From NCBI GenBank assembly GCA_024698685.1, contig JAILQZ010000087.1:1-48888 (forward strand): DNA of 48,888 bases. Direction: 5' to 3'. Source of the DNA: a bacterium. GTDB taxonomy: Bacteria > Actinomycetota > Coriobacteriia > Coriobacteriales > CADBOM01. Below, piece after piece: positions 10,034 to 20,444 of this stretch. The position numbers and the translations under genes are program-made. The notes under the pieces are model-generated. The model did no database searches, was not told the DNA's origin, and saw only the letters and a list, made by a program, of their open reading frames with translations. Numbering within the stretch: position 1 is the first letter of the stretch; each line of letters starts with the position of its first letter.

Positions 10034-10666
10034 CTACCTCAGCCTCTCGCGCAGGCGCCAGTAGAGCAGGCCGAGTGCTCCGGCGAGCACCAACAGGCCG
10101 GCCGCGATGTAGACCTTGTGCATGTCGAGCCCATGCGCGACGGGGAAGCCATTCGAGATGACCTCGACGCTCTGCGCGTGCACGTCCACATCGCCTTGAT
10201 GCGACGGACAGTCGAGGTGGAACACACCCACGACCTTGAGCGTATCGCCCTGAGAGCTGTAGCTGCCGCGATGGGTGATCTTGGCGGCATCGGCATCGCT
10301 CATGTAAACCGCGATGCTCGCGCCGTCATCATAGAGCGTGACCCACTTGTACCCATCGCCCGCATTGACGTCGTTGCCGATGACCTCGCCATCGAATACT
10401 ACGACGAGCCCGTTGAGGTGGCTTCCTCCGCTGATCAGGCCCTCGATGGCGATGTTCTCGTCAGCATCGATTACGGTGTCTGGATTGGTGGTGTCGAGCG
10501 AGGTATCGGCGGTTCCAGTGCCGCTGAAATCACCCTTATACTCCTCGGCTGCGCTCTCATCGATCGCGCCCGACGGCTCCGCGTACGCCAGAAGACCAGG
10601 GAGCGCAATGCACAGCGCAGCCAGCATCAACGCGATCGCGAGCCTGATTCCACGCTTCCTAGCCAT
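10034..10666 (-). CDS. secreted/membrane-anchored protein of unknown function (possible OB-fold)
   Basis: Signal peptide MARKRGIRLAIALMLAALCIALPGLLAYAE and a C-terminal TM helix (VYIAAGLLVLAGALGLLYW); start overlaps the 3' end of trkH. Confidence 0.65.
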   Translation of the reverse strand: MARKRGIRLAIALMLAALCIALPGLLAYAEPSGAIDESAAEEYKGDFSGTGTADTSLDTTNPDTVIDADENIAIEGLISGGSHLNGLVVVFDGEVIGNDVNAGDGYKWVTLYDDGASIAVYMSDADAAKITHRGSYSSQGDTLKVVGVFHLDCPSHQGDVDVHAQSVEVISNGFPVAHGLDMHKVYIAAGLLVLAGALGLLYWRLRERLR

Positions 10667-12245
10667 TGTCACCCACCTTCTTGCTACGCTTCTGCTCGCG
10701 CTTGAACTCTCGCCTATGGTCGCGCTTGTGCTTGCGCCTCGGAGCAATCGTGACGATGATCGAGACAATCAGCGCGAGAACCGTGATGAACTCGAGCCTG
10801 CCGAGGATCATCTGGAGAAGGTAGGTTACCTTCAGGACGAACGGCATGCCAGCTCCGACGACTCCCGAGGTGAAGCCCGCATTGGAGGTCGCCGAGATCG
10901 ACTCGAAGATCGCCGATACTGCATCGTATCCGCACGCAAGTCCGATGACCGCGCCGATGATGTAGCTGGCGAAGTAGAGGAAGACGATGACGAGCGCCGT
11001 AGACGCAACCTCCTGCGAGACGATGCGCCTGCCGCCCGACGTCGACGTGTAGGAGGCGACCATGTTCGCGCTCTCGGGCGCGAGCACCTGCTTGATGCGC
11101 ATCGCAACCGTCTTGAAGACGATTCCCAGGCGCAGCATCTTGATACCGCCGGAAGTCGACTCGGACATGCCGCCGATGGTCATCGATATCGCGATCATGA
11201 AGAAGACGCCCGAGCCCACGACGTTGGTGAGCTGATTGGCTGTGATCACCTGGAAGCCCGTATTCGTCGTCGCGGAGATCACGGTGAAGAGCATCTTGCG
11301 CAATAGCGTATCGATGTCGTTCATCTGGCTGCCAAGGCAGACGACGATCATGAGGAAGACGGTGACGATCAGAATCCAGATCGCAAAGGTGCGAACCTCG
11401 ATGTTCTTGAAGAACTCGGTCACGTGGCCGCGACGCATCCTGTTGTAGAGCGAGAAGTTGATCGCTCCGAGCACCATGATGAACATCGTGATGAACTCGA
11501 GCGGCCAGCAATGGTAGTAGAGGATGCCTAGCGATGTGGTGCAGAATCCTCCCGTGTCGTATGTGCCGATGGTCATGCAAACGCCGTTGAAGATCGCATC
11601 CGGCACGTGCATTCCCTTGATCAACAGGACGACGGTCAGGATGACCGAGCCGATAGCGACTACCACGATCGAGAAGCGCCAGATGAACGAGGCGGTCTGC
11701 TTGATGTCGGGCAGAACGTGATCGTGGCGCCCCTCTGCATCGTAAAGCGATGCCGATCCGCCGCCCTTGGCGAAGGCGCCAAACGAAAGGGCGATGACAA
11801 GCACTCCCTGACCGCCGATGTATTGGAGGATGAACCTCCATACGTTGTCGGCCATCGAGAGGTGCTCGATGTCGCGCAGCATCGTGAAGCCCGTGGTCGT
11901 GAAGCCCGAAACGGCCTCGAAGTAGCTATCGAAGAAGCTGTCGAAGTGCCCTGAGAGGAAGAGCGGGATCGCCGCGAAGAGCGAGCAGGCGAACCACGCG
12001 ATCGCGGTGATGATGACCGCCTGCTTCCTGCGCAGGATGCTCGGCGAGACCTTGACGAGGCAGAGGATGATCGCAGAGGCAACGGTGATCGCGATGCCGA
12101 TGAGGTAGTTGATGCTGATGGCGTAGTCCTGCGCAACCAGTCCGACGATCATCGGCAGGCACATAGCGAGAGCGACCACCAGCAGCAGCTTGCCGAGGTA
12201 GTGGCATACGATCCTCAGATCTTCGAGATAGATGCGGGGCCACAT
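10659..12245 (-). CDS. trkH: TrkH family potassium uptake protein
   Basis: 528 aa polytopic; selectivity-filter-like segments FEAVSGFTTTGFT, MTIGTYDTGGF, ATTNTGFQ, ATSNAGFTSG. Confidence 0.9.
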   Translation of the reverse strand: MWPRIYLEDLRIVCHYLGKLLLVVALAMCLPMIVGLVAQDYAISINYLIGIAITVASAIILCLVKVSPSILRRKQAVIITAIAWFACSLFAAIPLFLSGHFDSFFDSYFEAVSGFTTTGFTMLRDIEHLSMADNVWRFILQYIGGQGVLVIALSFGAFAKGGGSASLYDAEGRHDHVLPDIKQTASFIWRFSIVVVAIGSVILTVVLLIKGMHVPDAIFNGVCMTIGTYDTGGFCTTSLGILYYHCWPLEFITMFIMVLGAINFSLYNRMRRGHVTEFFKNIEVRTFAIWILIVTVFLMIVVCLGSQMNDIDTLLRKMLFTVISATTNTGFQVITANQLTNVVGSGVFFMIAISMTIGGMSESTSGGIKMLRLGIVFKTVAMRIKQVLAPESANMVASYTSTSGGRRIVSQEVASTALVIVFLYFASYIIGAVIGLACGYDAVSAIFESISATSNAGFTSGVVGAGMPFVLKVTYLLQMILGRLEFITVLALIVSIIVTIAPRRKHKRDHRREFKREQKRSKKVGDNG

Positions 12246-12251
12246 GTGGGT

Positions 12252-12386
12252 CTACACCAGCTTGATGATGATGGTCAGGAGAGCGAGGAAGACCAAGAAT
12301 GCTCCGAACGCGAGCAGGATGGTGAAGACGCTCTTGACGAATCTGAAGGCCGTGCCGTTGACCCTGTGGTTGATGTTATGAGCCAT
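12252..12386 (-). CDS. 44-aa single-pass membrane peptide, 6 bp upstream of trkH
   Basis: Hand translation: MAHNINHRVNGTAFRFVKSVFTILLAFGAFLVFLALLTIIIKLV*. Below the length cut-off of the supplied ORF track. Confidence 0.65.
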   Translation of the reverse strand: MAHNINHRVNGTAFRFVKSVFTILLAFGAFLVFLALLTIIIKLV

Positions 12387-12493
12387 GCCTAACCCGGTGA
12401 ACCGGAATGCCATCTCCTTACCTGTAGCCAGATACGAAAAACAAGCTCCCCGAAATGATAAGCAATAAAATGCGCGAAGGCTATATATGTTAT

Positions 12494-12518
12494 CGGCAGC
12501 GCCATTCAGACGCTGCCG
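12494..12518 (-). terminator. stem-loop downstream of the purine nucleoside phosphorylase gene
   Basis: cggcagcg-ccattcaga-cgctgccg, perfect 8-bp arms; no clear T-run. Confidence 0.45.
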
Positions 12519-12574
12519 AAATCAATGCATATATGCCGCAAATGCGCAATTTTGCACGCAAAATGCGCTTCCAA

Positions 12575-13387
12575 CTACTCGATGATGCCATCCAGAAGCT
12601 TGCCGAGGCGCTCCGGAACGCCATCCATCGCCGCGGTGATGTCATCGAGGCCGAGCTTGTCCACCGTCATCCCGGCCGCCATGTTGGTTACGAGCGATAT
12701 CGCCAGAAGCTCGATGCCGCAAGCCGATGCCGCGATCACCTCGGGTACGGTGGACATGCCCACGAGGTCCGCGCCCCAGATGCGGAACGCGCGGATCTCC
12801 GCCGGGGTCTCGAACGACGGCCCGAAGACTCCGATGTAGACACCCTCGGCGAGTTCGACGCCATGCTTGGCCGCCACGGCCTTGGCCTTCTCGCGCAGTG
12901 CGGGCGAATATGCGTAGGTCATGTCGCAGCAGGCGTTGGCTAGCCTCGGGTCTATGCCGAGCCTCAGCGGGTTGTCGCCCGAGAAGTTGATGTGGTCCTT
13001 GATCAGCACGAAGTCGGTGACGTTGTAGCTCGCGTTGATCGCGCCCGTGGCATTGGTGATGATCAGCGTCTTCACGCCGAGCAGCTTCATGACGAATACC
13101 GGGAACGCAACCTCATAGGACTCGTAGCCCTCGTACATGTGGATGCGTCCCTGCATGCAGATGACCTGCTTGCCATTGAACTTGCCGATTACGAACTTGC
13201 CTGGATGCATCGAATTGGTGGAGCAGCGCATGTTCGGCACGTCGGCGTACTCGATCACGGTCTCCACCTCGAGGTTCGAGACCGCCTTCGCAAAGCCGCT
13301 CCCCAGGATGATTCCGTACTCGGGCGCCTCGCCGATCTTGGAGGCGATGAAGTCGCTGGCTTCCTTGACCTTTGCATACTCGATCAT
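12575..13387 (-). CDS. punA: purine nucleoside phosphorylase
   Basis: GIILGSGFAKAV, GRIHMYEGY, ITNATGAIN, GPSFETPAEIRAFRIWGADLVGMSTVPEVIAA. Confidence 0.92.
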   Translation of the reverse strand: MIEYAKVKEASDFIASKIGEAPEYGIILGSGFAKAVSNLEVETVIEYADVPNMRCSTNSMHPGKFVIGKFNGKQVICMQGRIHMYEGYESYEVAFPVFVMKLLGVKTLIITNATGAINASYNVTDFVLIKDHINFSGDNPLRLGIDPRLANACCDMTYAYSPALREKAKAVAAKHGVELAEGVYIGVFGPSFETPAEIRAFRIWGADLVGMSTVPEVIAASACGIELLAISLVTNMAAGMTVDKLGLDDITAAMDGVPERLGKLLDGIIE

Positions 13388-13399
13388 TGTGCACGCTCC

Positions 13400-16108
13400 T
13401 TATGGCAGATCGAATCCGCCGAAGTCGAGGTCGAGGTCCTCGAGGCTCACGAGCTGCGGGCCGTCGGAGGACATTCCCTGCGGGATTACCGTGAAGTTGC
13501 CGTTCTCATCGAGGTCGACGAGCACCGAGTAGCCCTCGCCTATCTCCCCTGCTATCAGCGCGTTTGCCACCCTGTCGACGATCTCCTTCTGGATGAGCCT
13601 CTTGAGCGGGCGAGCGCCGAAGACCGGATCAAGACCATCGATGATCAGCTGGTCCATCGCCTTGGGAGCGATGTCGAGCGAGATCTTCTGCTTGGCAAGG
13701 CGACCGCGGACGTCGGCGAGCTGCAGCTGGACGATCTGGTCGAGCAGGCTCATGTCGAGCGCCTGGAACTGGATGATGTCGTCGATCCTGTTGAGGAACT
13801 CGGGCTTGAAGGTCATCTTGAGCGCCGCGTCGATGACGGACTTCTCATCGGTCTTCTTGCCGAGCTGATCGCCGAGCTCCTTGATGAGCTCCTCGCCCAC
13901 GCCGTGCTCTCTGAATTCGCGGATCGCTGCGGAAGCTGCGTTGCTCGTCATGATGATGATCGTGTTGAGGAAGCTGACGACCCTGCCCTGGCCATCGGTA
14001 AGGCGACCGTCGTCGAGCACCTGCAGCAAGATGTTGAAGACATCGGGGTGCGCCTTCTCGATCTCGTCGAGGAGGATGACGGAGTACGGGCGATGGCGAA
14101 CGGCCTCGGTGAGCTGGCCGCCCTCGTCGTATCCGACGTATCCTGGAGGCGCGCCGATGAGCCTCTGCACGCTGAACTTCTCCATGTATTCCGACATGTC
14201 GATGCGCACGAGCGCCTTCTCATCGTCGAAGAGCGCTTCGGCAAGCGCCTTGGCGAGCTCGGTCTTGCCGACGCCAGTCGGTCCGAGGAAGAGGAAGGTG
14301 CCGAGCGGCTTGGAGGGATCGTTGAGGCCTGCGCGGCTGCGGCGGATTGCGCTCGCAACGGCGGTGACGGCCTCGTCCTGCCCGACCACGCGGCGGTGGA
14401 GCTGCTCCTCGAGGTGGCGCAGCTTCTCCATCTCGCCCTCCATCATCCTGGTGACGGGGATGCCGGTCCAGTCGGAGACGACCTCGGCGATGTCCTCCTC
14501 GGTGACCTCCTCCTTGAGGATCGAGCCCTCCTCCTGCTTGGCCTCGAGCGCCTTGGTGGCATCCTCGAGCTCAGTCTGCAAGCTCGGGATGATTCCGTAC
14601 CTGAGCTGGGAGGCCTTGTCGAGGTCTCCGTCGCGCACAGCCTTGTCGAGCTCTATGTTCTTGGCATCGATGTCGCTCTTAAGGCGCTGGACGCGCGTGA
14701 TGACATCCTTCTCCGAGGACCATTCGGCTTTCATCTCATCGAGCTTCTCGGAGAGCTGGGCCATCTGCTTGCGGAGCGTCTCGAGATGCTTGGCCGAGGC
14801 CTCGTCGGTCTCCTTGAGGAGCGCCTGCTCCTCGATCTGCATCTGCGTGAGCTGGCGGTCGGCGTTATCGATCTCAACGGGCATCGAGTCGATCTCGATG
14901 CGCAGGCGGCTGGCGGCCTCGTCCATCAGGTCGATCGCCTTGTCCGGAAGGAACCTGTCCGCGATGTACCTGTTGGAGAGCTCTGCGGCCGCAACGAGCG
15001 AGCTGTCGGTGATGCGCACGCCGTGGTGGATCTCGTACTTCTCCTTGAGCCCGCGCAGGATGGCGATGGTGTCCTCAACGCTGGGCTCGTTGATGACGAC
15101 GGGCTGGAACCTGCGCTCGAGCGCAGAGTCCTTCTCGATGTACTTGTGATACTCGTCGAGCGTGGTGGCGCCGATCGTGTGGAGCGTGCCCCTGGCGAGC
15201 GCCGGCTTGAGCATGTTGCGCGCGTCGAGGGTGCTATCCCCGCCCGCGCCCGCGCCGACGATCGTGTGCAGCTCGTCGATGAAGAGGATGATGCGCCCAT
15301 CGGAGTTCTCCACCTCGCGCAGAGCGGCCGTGAGCCTATCCTCGAACTCGCCCCTGTACTTTGTGCCCGCGAGCATGGCCGCGAGGTCGAGCGAGATGAT
15401 ATCCCTGTCCTTGAGCGTCGAAGGAACGTCGCCAGCGGCGATGCGCTGCGCAAGCCCCTCGACGATGGCGGTCTTGCCGGTGCCGGCCTCTCCGATGAGA
15501 ACCGGGTTGTTCTTCGTCCTGCGGCTGAGGACCTGGATGGTCCTGCGGATCTCGGCGTTCCTGCCGATGACCGGGTCGAGCTTGCCCGCCCTCGCGTCCT
15601 CGGTGAGGTTGTGGCCGAACTGCGAGAGTACCTCGAGCTGCAGGTTGTCGGTTTGATCGGTGATGCGGGCCGCGCCACGCATCTGCTCGTAGACGCTCTG
15701 GCAACGCGAAGCCGTGACGCCCTCGCGCTGGAGGATCTTGCCCGCCGAGCCCTTGTCGTCGCAAAGGGCGATCAGCACGTGCTCGGGCGCCGCGAACGAG
15801 TCGCCCATGCCGGAAGCGACCTTGACGGCGTTGTCGATGAGATCGCTGAGCGCAGGACTCGGTATCGACATCATCATCGTCTGACCCGGGCGTGACGTAT
15901 CTTCGACGGCCTCCTCGACGGCATTGCGGATCGTGCCCATGTCGCCGCTGACCTTCTCTATGATGATCGGGATGTTGTTGTCCCCCGCATCGAGCAGCGC
16001 CTTGAACATGTGGATCGGCTCGATCATCGGTGCTTCCGCATCGCTTGCGATCGAGAAAGACTGCTGGAACGCCTCTTGCGACTTGACAGCCAGCTTATCC
16101 AGTCTCAT
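13400..16108 (-). CDS. clpB: ATP-dependent chaperone ClpB
   Basis: Two AAA modules (GEAGTGKTAIVEGLA; GPTGVGKTELAKALA), coiled-coil middle domain, RPYSVILLDEIEKAHPDVFN. Confidence 0.95.
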   Translation of the reverse strand: MRLDKLAVKSQEAFQQSFSIASDAEAPMIEPIHMFKALLDAGDNNIPIIIEKVSGDMGTIRNAVEEAVEDTSRPGQTMMMSIPSPALSDLIDNAVKVASGMGDSFAAPEHVLIALCDDKGSAGKILQREGVTASRCQSVYEQMRGAARITDQTDNLQLEVLSQFGHNLTEDARAGKLDPVIGRNAEIRRTIQVLSRRTKNNPVLIGEAGTGKTAIVEGLAQRIAAGDVPSTLKDRDIISLDLAAMLAGTKYRGEFEDRLTAALREVENSDGRIILFIDELHTIVGAGAGGDSTLDARNMLKPALARGTLHTIGATTLDEYHKYIEKDSALERRFQPVVINEPSVEDTIAILRGLKEKYEIHHGVRITDSSLVAAAELSNRYIADRFLPDKAIDLMDEAASRLRIEIDSMPVEIDNADRQLTQMQIEEQALLKETDEASAKHLETLRKQMAQLSEKLDEMKAEWSSEKDVITRVQRLKSDIDAKNIELDKAVRDGDLDKASQLRYGIIPSLQTELEDATKALEAKQEEGSILKEEVTEEDIAEVVSDWTGIPVTRMMEGEMEKLRHLEEQLHRRVVGQDEAVTAVASAIRRSRAGLNDPSKPLGTFLFLGPTGVGKTELAKALAEALFDDEKALVRIDMSEYMEKFSVQRLIGAPPGYVGYDEGGQLTEAVRHRPYSVILLDEIEKAHPDVFNILLQVLDDGRLTDGQGRVVSFLNTIIIMTSNAASAAIREFREHGVGEELIKELGDQLGKKTDEKSVIDAALKMTFKPEFLNRIDDIIQFQALDMSLLDQIVQLQLADVRGRLAKQKISLDIAPKAMDQLIIDGLDPVFGARPLKRLIQKEIVDRVANALIAGEIGEGYSVLVDLDENGNFTVIPQGMSSDGPQLVSLEDLDLDFGGFDLP

Positions 16109-16206
16109 ACGCGCCTCCTTTCGATTGAATCCCGGCCCCTACCGGGCATATATAAGCTTCTAGCAGGGGTTTTGCCACTAGAAGCGCTGCTTTCACTTTG
16201 TGTGGA

Positions 16207-16617
16207 TCAGATGTCCCACGGATAGCGGAGCTGGTCGTCCTCGACCTTGACTATCGCGCTGATAGCCGCCTTCATGCGCAGGTCGTGGAGGTCCTTCTCC
16301 AGCTGCTTGCGCACCTTCTGGAGCTGCTCCACATGCCTCTCGCTATCCTTGAGGCGCTCCTCGAGGTCCAAGATCCTGATGACCCCGGCGAGGTTGATTC
16401 CCTCGGCTGTGAGGTCGTTGATGAGGTTGACCCTCGCGATATCCGCGCGCGAGTACATCCTCGTGTTGCCTGCCGTGCGCTTGGGCGATACCAGGCCCTT
16501 CGACTCATACGCTCGCAGCGTCTGCGGGTGCACTCCAGCAAGCTCTGCGGCCACGCTGATCATGAACAGCGGTCGCTCGTCTTCGTTCATCAGCATATCG
16601 ATCATCTCGCCTCTCAT
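16207..16617 (-). CDS. hspR: MerR-family heat-shock regulator, HspR-like
   Basis: PLFMISVAAELAGVHPQTLRAYESKGLVSPKRTAGNTRMYS; located between dnaJ and clpB. Confidence 0.88.
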   Translation of the reverse strand: MRGEMIDMLMNEDERPLFMISVAAELAGVHPQTLRAYESKGLVSPKRTAGNTRMYSRADIARVNLINDLTAEGINLAGVIRILDLEERLKDSERHVEQLQKVRKQLEKDLHDLRMKAAISAIVKVEDDQLRYPWDI

Positions 16618-16657
16618 CTTCGATGCAGCGCCGCGATAGCCCGCAGCGCTCCACCAA

Positions 16658-17647
16658 TCACTTCTTCAGCTCGTTTTCGATGGTGCCCCTGATGCTCTCC
16701 CCGTCCTTGGCGATGGCTGAGTCGAGAGCCTTGAGGGCCGCCTTCACATCCGAACTGGCCTTGGTGGGAAGAACCACCTTGATGGTGATCTTGAGATCTC
16801 CCTTGCCGGACTTCTTGACCCTCGGGGCACCCTTGCCGTTGATGACGATCTCGTCGCCGCTCTGAGAACCAGCCGGGACGCTGATCTTGATCTTGCCGCC
16901 CTCGGGCGTCGGAACCATGATCTTGGCGCCGAGAACCGCCTCGGAAATCGAAACGGGCAGCTCCATCAGGACGTTGGCGCCCTTGCGCGTGTAGAGCGGA
17001 TGCGGCTTGATCTTGGTGACCACGAGCAGGTCTCCGCGCTCGCCGCCATCGGGGCTCACGCCGCCCTTGCGCTTGTAGCGCATCTGGCCGCCATCGACTG
17101 CGCCGGCGGGGATGTTGACGATGATCTCCTCGATGTCGCCTGTATCTGGGTTCTTGATCTTGACCTTCTTCTGCGCACCCGAGAACGCCTCGTTAAACGA
17201 GATGTGCAGCGTGCTCTTGAAGTCCTTGCCCTTCCTGGGCTGCGAAGGCTGCTGGTACTGCTGGCCCGCTCGAGCCGCACCGCCGAACATGTCGGCCCAA
17301 CTTCCGCCGCCGCCTTGTCCGCCGAATCCGGCGAACTGGCTGAAGATCTCCTCCCAGCCGTTGGGCATGCCACCGGTGGAAGTGTAGGACCAGCCCCCGC
17401 CAGGGGTGCCGGAGCCGCCGAATCCTGAGCTCGACGCGTACTGCCCGAAGGTGTCGTACTGCTTGCGCTTCTGGGCGTCCGACAGCACCTCGTATGCCGC
17501 GTTGATCTCCTTGAACTTCTCCTCATCGCCGCCAGCGTCTGGGTGGTACTTCCTAGCCAGCTTGTGATAGGCCTTCTTGATCTCATCATCGGTGGCATCG
17601 CGCTTGACACCCAAGATGTCATAATATGATCTTTGCGTGCTTGCCAT
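16658..17647 (-). CDS. dnaJ: DnaJ/CbpA-type co-chaperone (G/F-rich, no zinc-finger region seen)
   Basis: J-domain [34 protein letters not shown] with HPD; GF-rich linker; DnaJ C-terminal domain. Confidence 0.92.
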   Translation of the reverse strand: MASTQRSYYDILGVKRDATDDEIKKAYHKLARKYHPDAGGDEEKFKEINAAYEVLSDAQKRKQYDTFGQYASSSGFGGSGTPGGGWSYTSTGGMPNGWEEIFSQFAGFGGQGGGGSWADMFGGAARAGQQYQQPSQPRKGKDFKSTLHISFNEAFSGAQKKVKIKNPDTGDIEEIIVNIPAGAVDGGQMRYKRKGGVSPDGGERGDLLVVTKIKPHPLYTRKGANVLMELPVSISEAVLGAKIMVPTPEGGKIKISVPAGSQSGDEIVINGKGAPRVKKSGKGDLKITIKVVLPTKASSDVKAALKALDSAIAKDGESIRGTIENELKK

Positions 17648-17684
17648 ATCGATTACCTCGTAACCCTAATGCTTCCTATGATGC

Positions 17685-18308
17685 TCACTCCCCGGTGCGC
17701 TTCGGGCCTCCGGTGGTGACTGCGACCATGGCTGGCCTCAACAGCTTGTCACCCATCCGATAGCCCTTCTGGTACAGCTGGTCGATGCTCTCGTCGAACG
17801 CCTCTGCGTTGTCGACCCTTGCAACGGCCTGGTGGATGTCGATGTCGAACGGATCTCCCGCTGCGGGCGCGATGGTCTCGAGGCCCTGACGGGACAGCAC
17901 GTCGGCGAACTTGCTATGGATCGCCTTGATGCCCTCGAGCATGCCCTGATCGGCGGAATCCGCGCCATGCTCGATGGCGCGCTCGATGTCATCGACCACC
18001 GGGAGCAGGTTGCTGACCAGGTGCTCGGTTGCCCTGCTGCGCTCCTGCGCCCTCTCGGCGTTGGTGCGCTTGCGGAAGTTGTCCCATTCGGCCTGCAGGC
18101 GGATGTACTTGTCCTTGAAGTCCGCAAGCTCCTGGGCCAGCTTCTCGTCGCCGCTCAATTCGGCTTCCTCTTCAACTTCGGCCTCGAGTTCGGGGGCATC
18201 CTCTACAACGCCCTCTTGCGCATCGACTCCCTCGGCATCTTGGGATGCCGAGGGGTCGAACTGCTCTTCATCGGCCGTTGGATTCATATCCTTGGGCTCT
18301 TTGATCAT
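17685..18308 (-). CDS. grpE: nucleotide exchange factor GrpE
   Basis: RLQAEWDNFRKRTNAER, LLPVVDDIERAIEH, YQKGYRMGDKLLRPAMVAV. Confidence 0.94.
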   Translation of the reverse strand: MIKEPKDMNPTADEEQFDPSASQDAEGVDAQEGVVEDAPELEAEVEEEAELSGDEKLAQELADFKDKYIRLQAEWDNFRKRTNAERAQERSRATEHLVSNLLPVVDDIERAIEHGADSADQGMLEGIKAIHSKFADVLSRQGLETIAPAAGDPFDIDIHQAVARVDNAEAFDESIDQLYQKGYRMGDKLLRPAMVAVTTGGPKRTGE

Positions 18309-18310
18309 GA

Positions 18311-20230
<1,920 letters not shown>

Positions 20231-20245
20231 TGTTGCTCCTCTCAT

Positions 20246-20266
20246 ACAAATTATTTTCTAATTTGT
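20246..20266 (-). promoter_or_regulatory. AU-rich hairpin / inverted repeat in the dnaK leader
   Basis: Minus strand ACAAATTA-GAAAA-TAATTTGT, perfect 8-bp arms, directly upstream of the SD (GAGAGGAGCAACAATG). Confidence 0.6.
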
Positions 20267-20289
20267 TTTTTACATTATCTTAGTGCCTT

Positions 20290-20318
20290 AGTATAAGATT
20301 TTGTGCAACCAATGTAAA
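20290..20318 (-). promoter_or_regulatory. predicted dnaK promoter (-35 TTTACA, 17-bp spacer, -10 TATACT)
   Basis: Read on the minus strand; each hexamer matches the sigma70 consensus at 5/6 positions. Overlaps direct repeat ACTAAG-gc-ACTAAG (20279-20292). Confidence 0.6.
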
Positions 20319-20375
20319 TAGTTAATTTGGGAGAATTGATGGAGAAATGACGTATTTACGTACATAAACATGCAA

Positions 20376-20407
20376 AAAGGGATGTCCGGAAAGGTGGACA
20401 CCTCTTT
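20376..20407 (-). terminator. stem-loop terminator between the LCP gene and dnaK
   Basis: aaagggatgtcc-ggaaaggt-ggacacctcttt, imperfect inverted repeat with A/T-rich flanks. Confidence 0.6.
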
Positions 20408-20444
20408 GGCATTGAGAGCTAGGTTGCGTGTTGAGTGAGCGGAG

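Noticed and set aside
12992-15895. 967-aa plus-strand ORF opposite clpB and PNP
   Set aside because: Mirror of real genes, no recognisable domain, same biased composition as other antisense frames.
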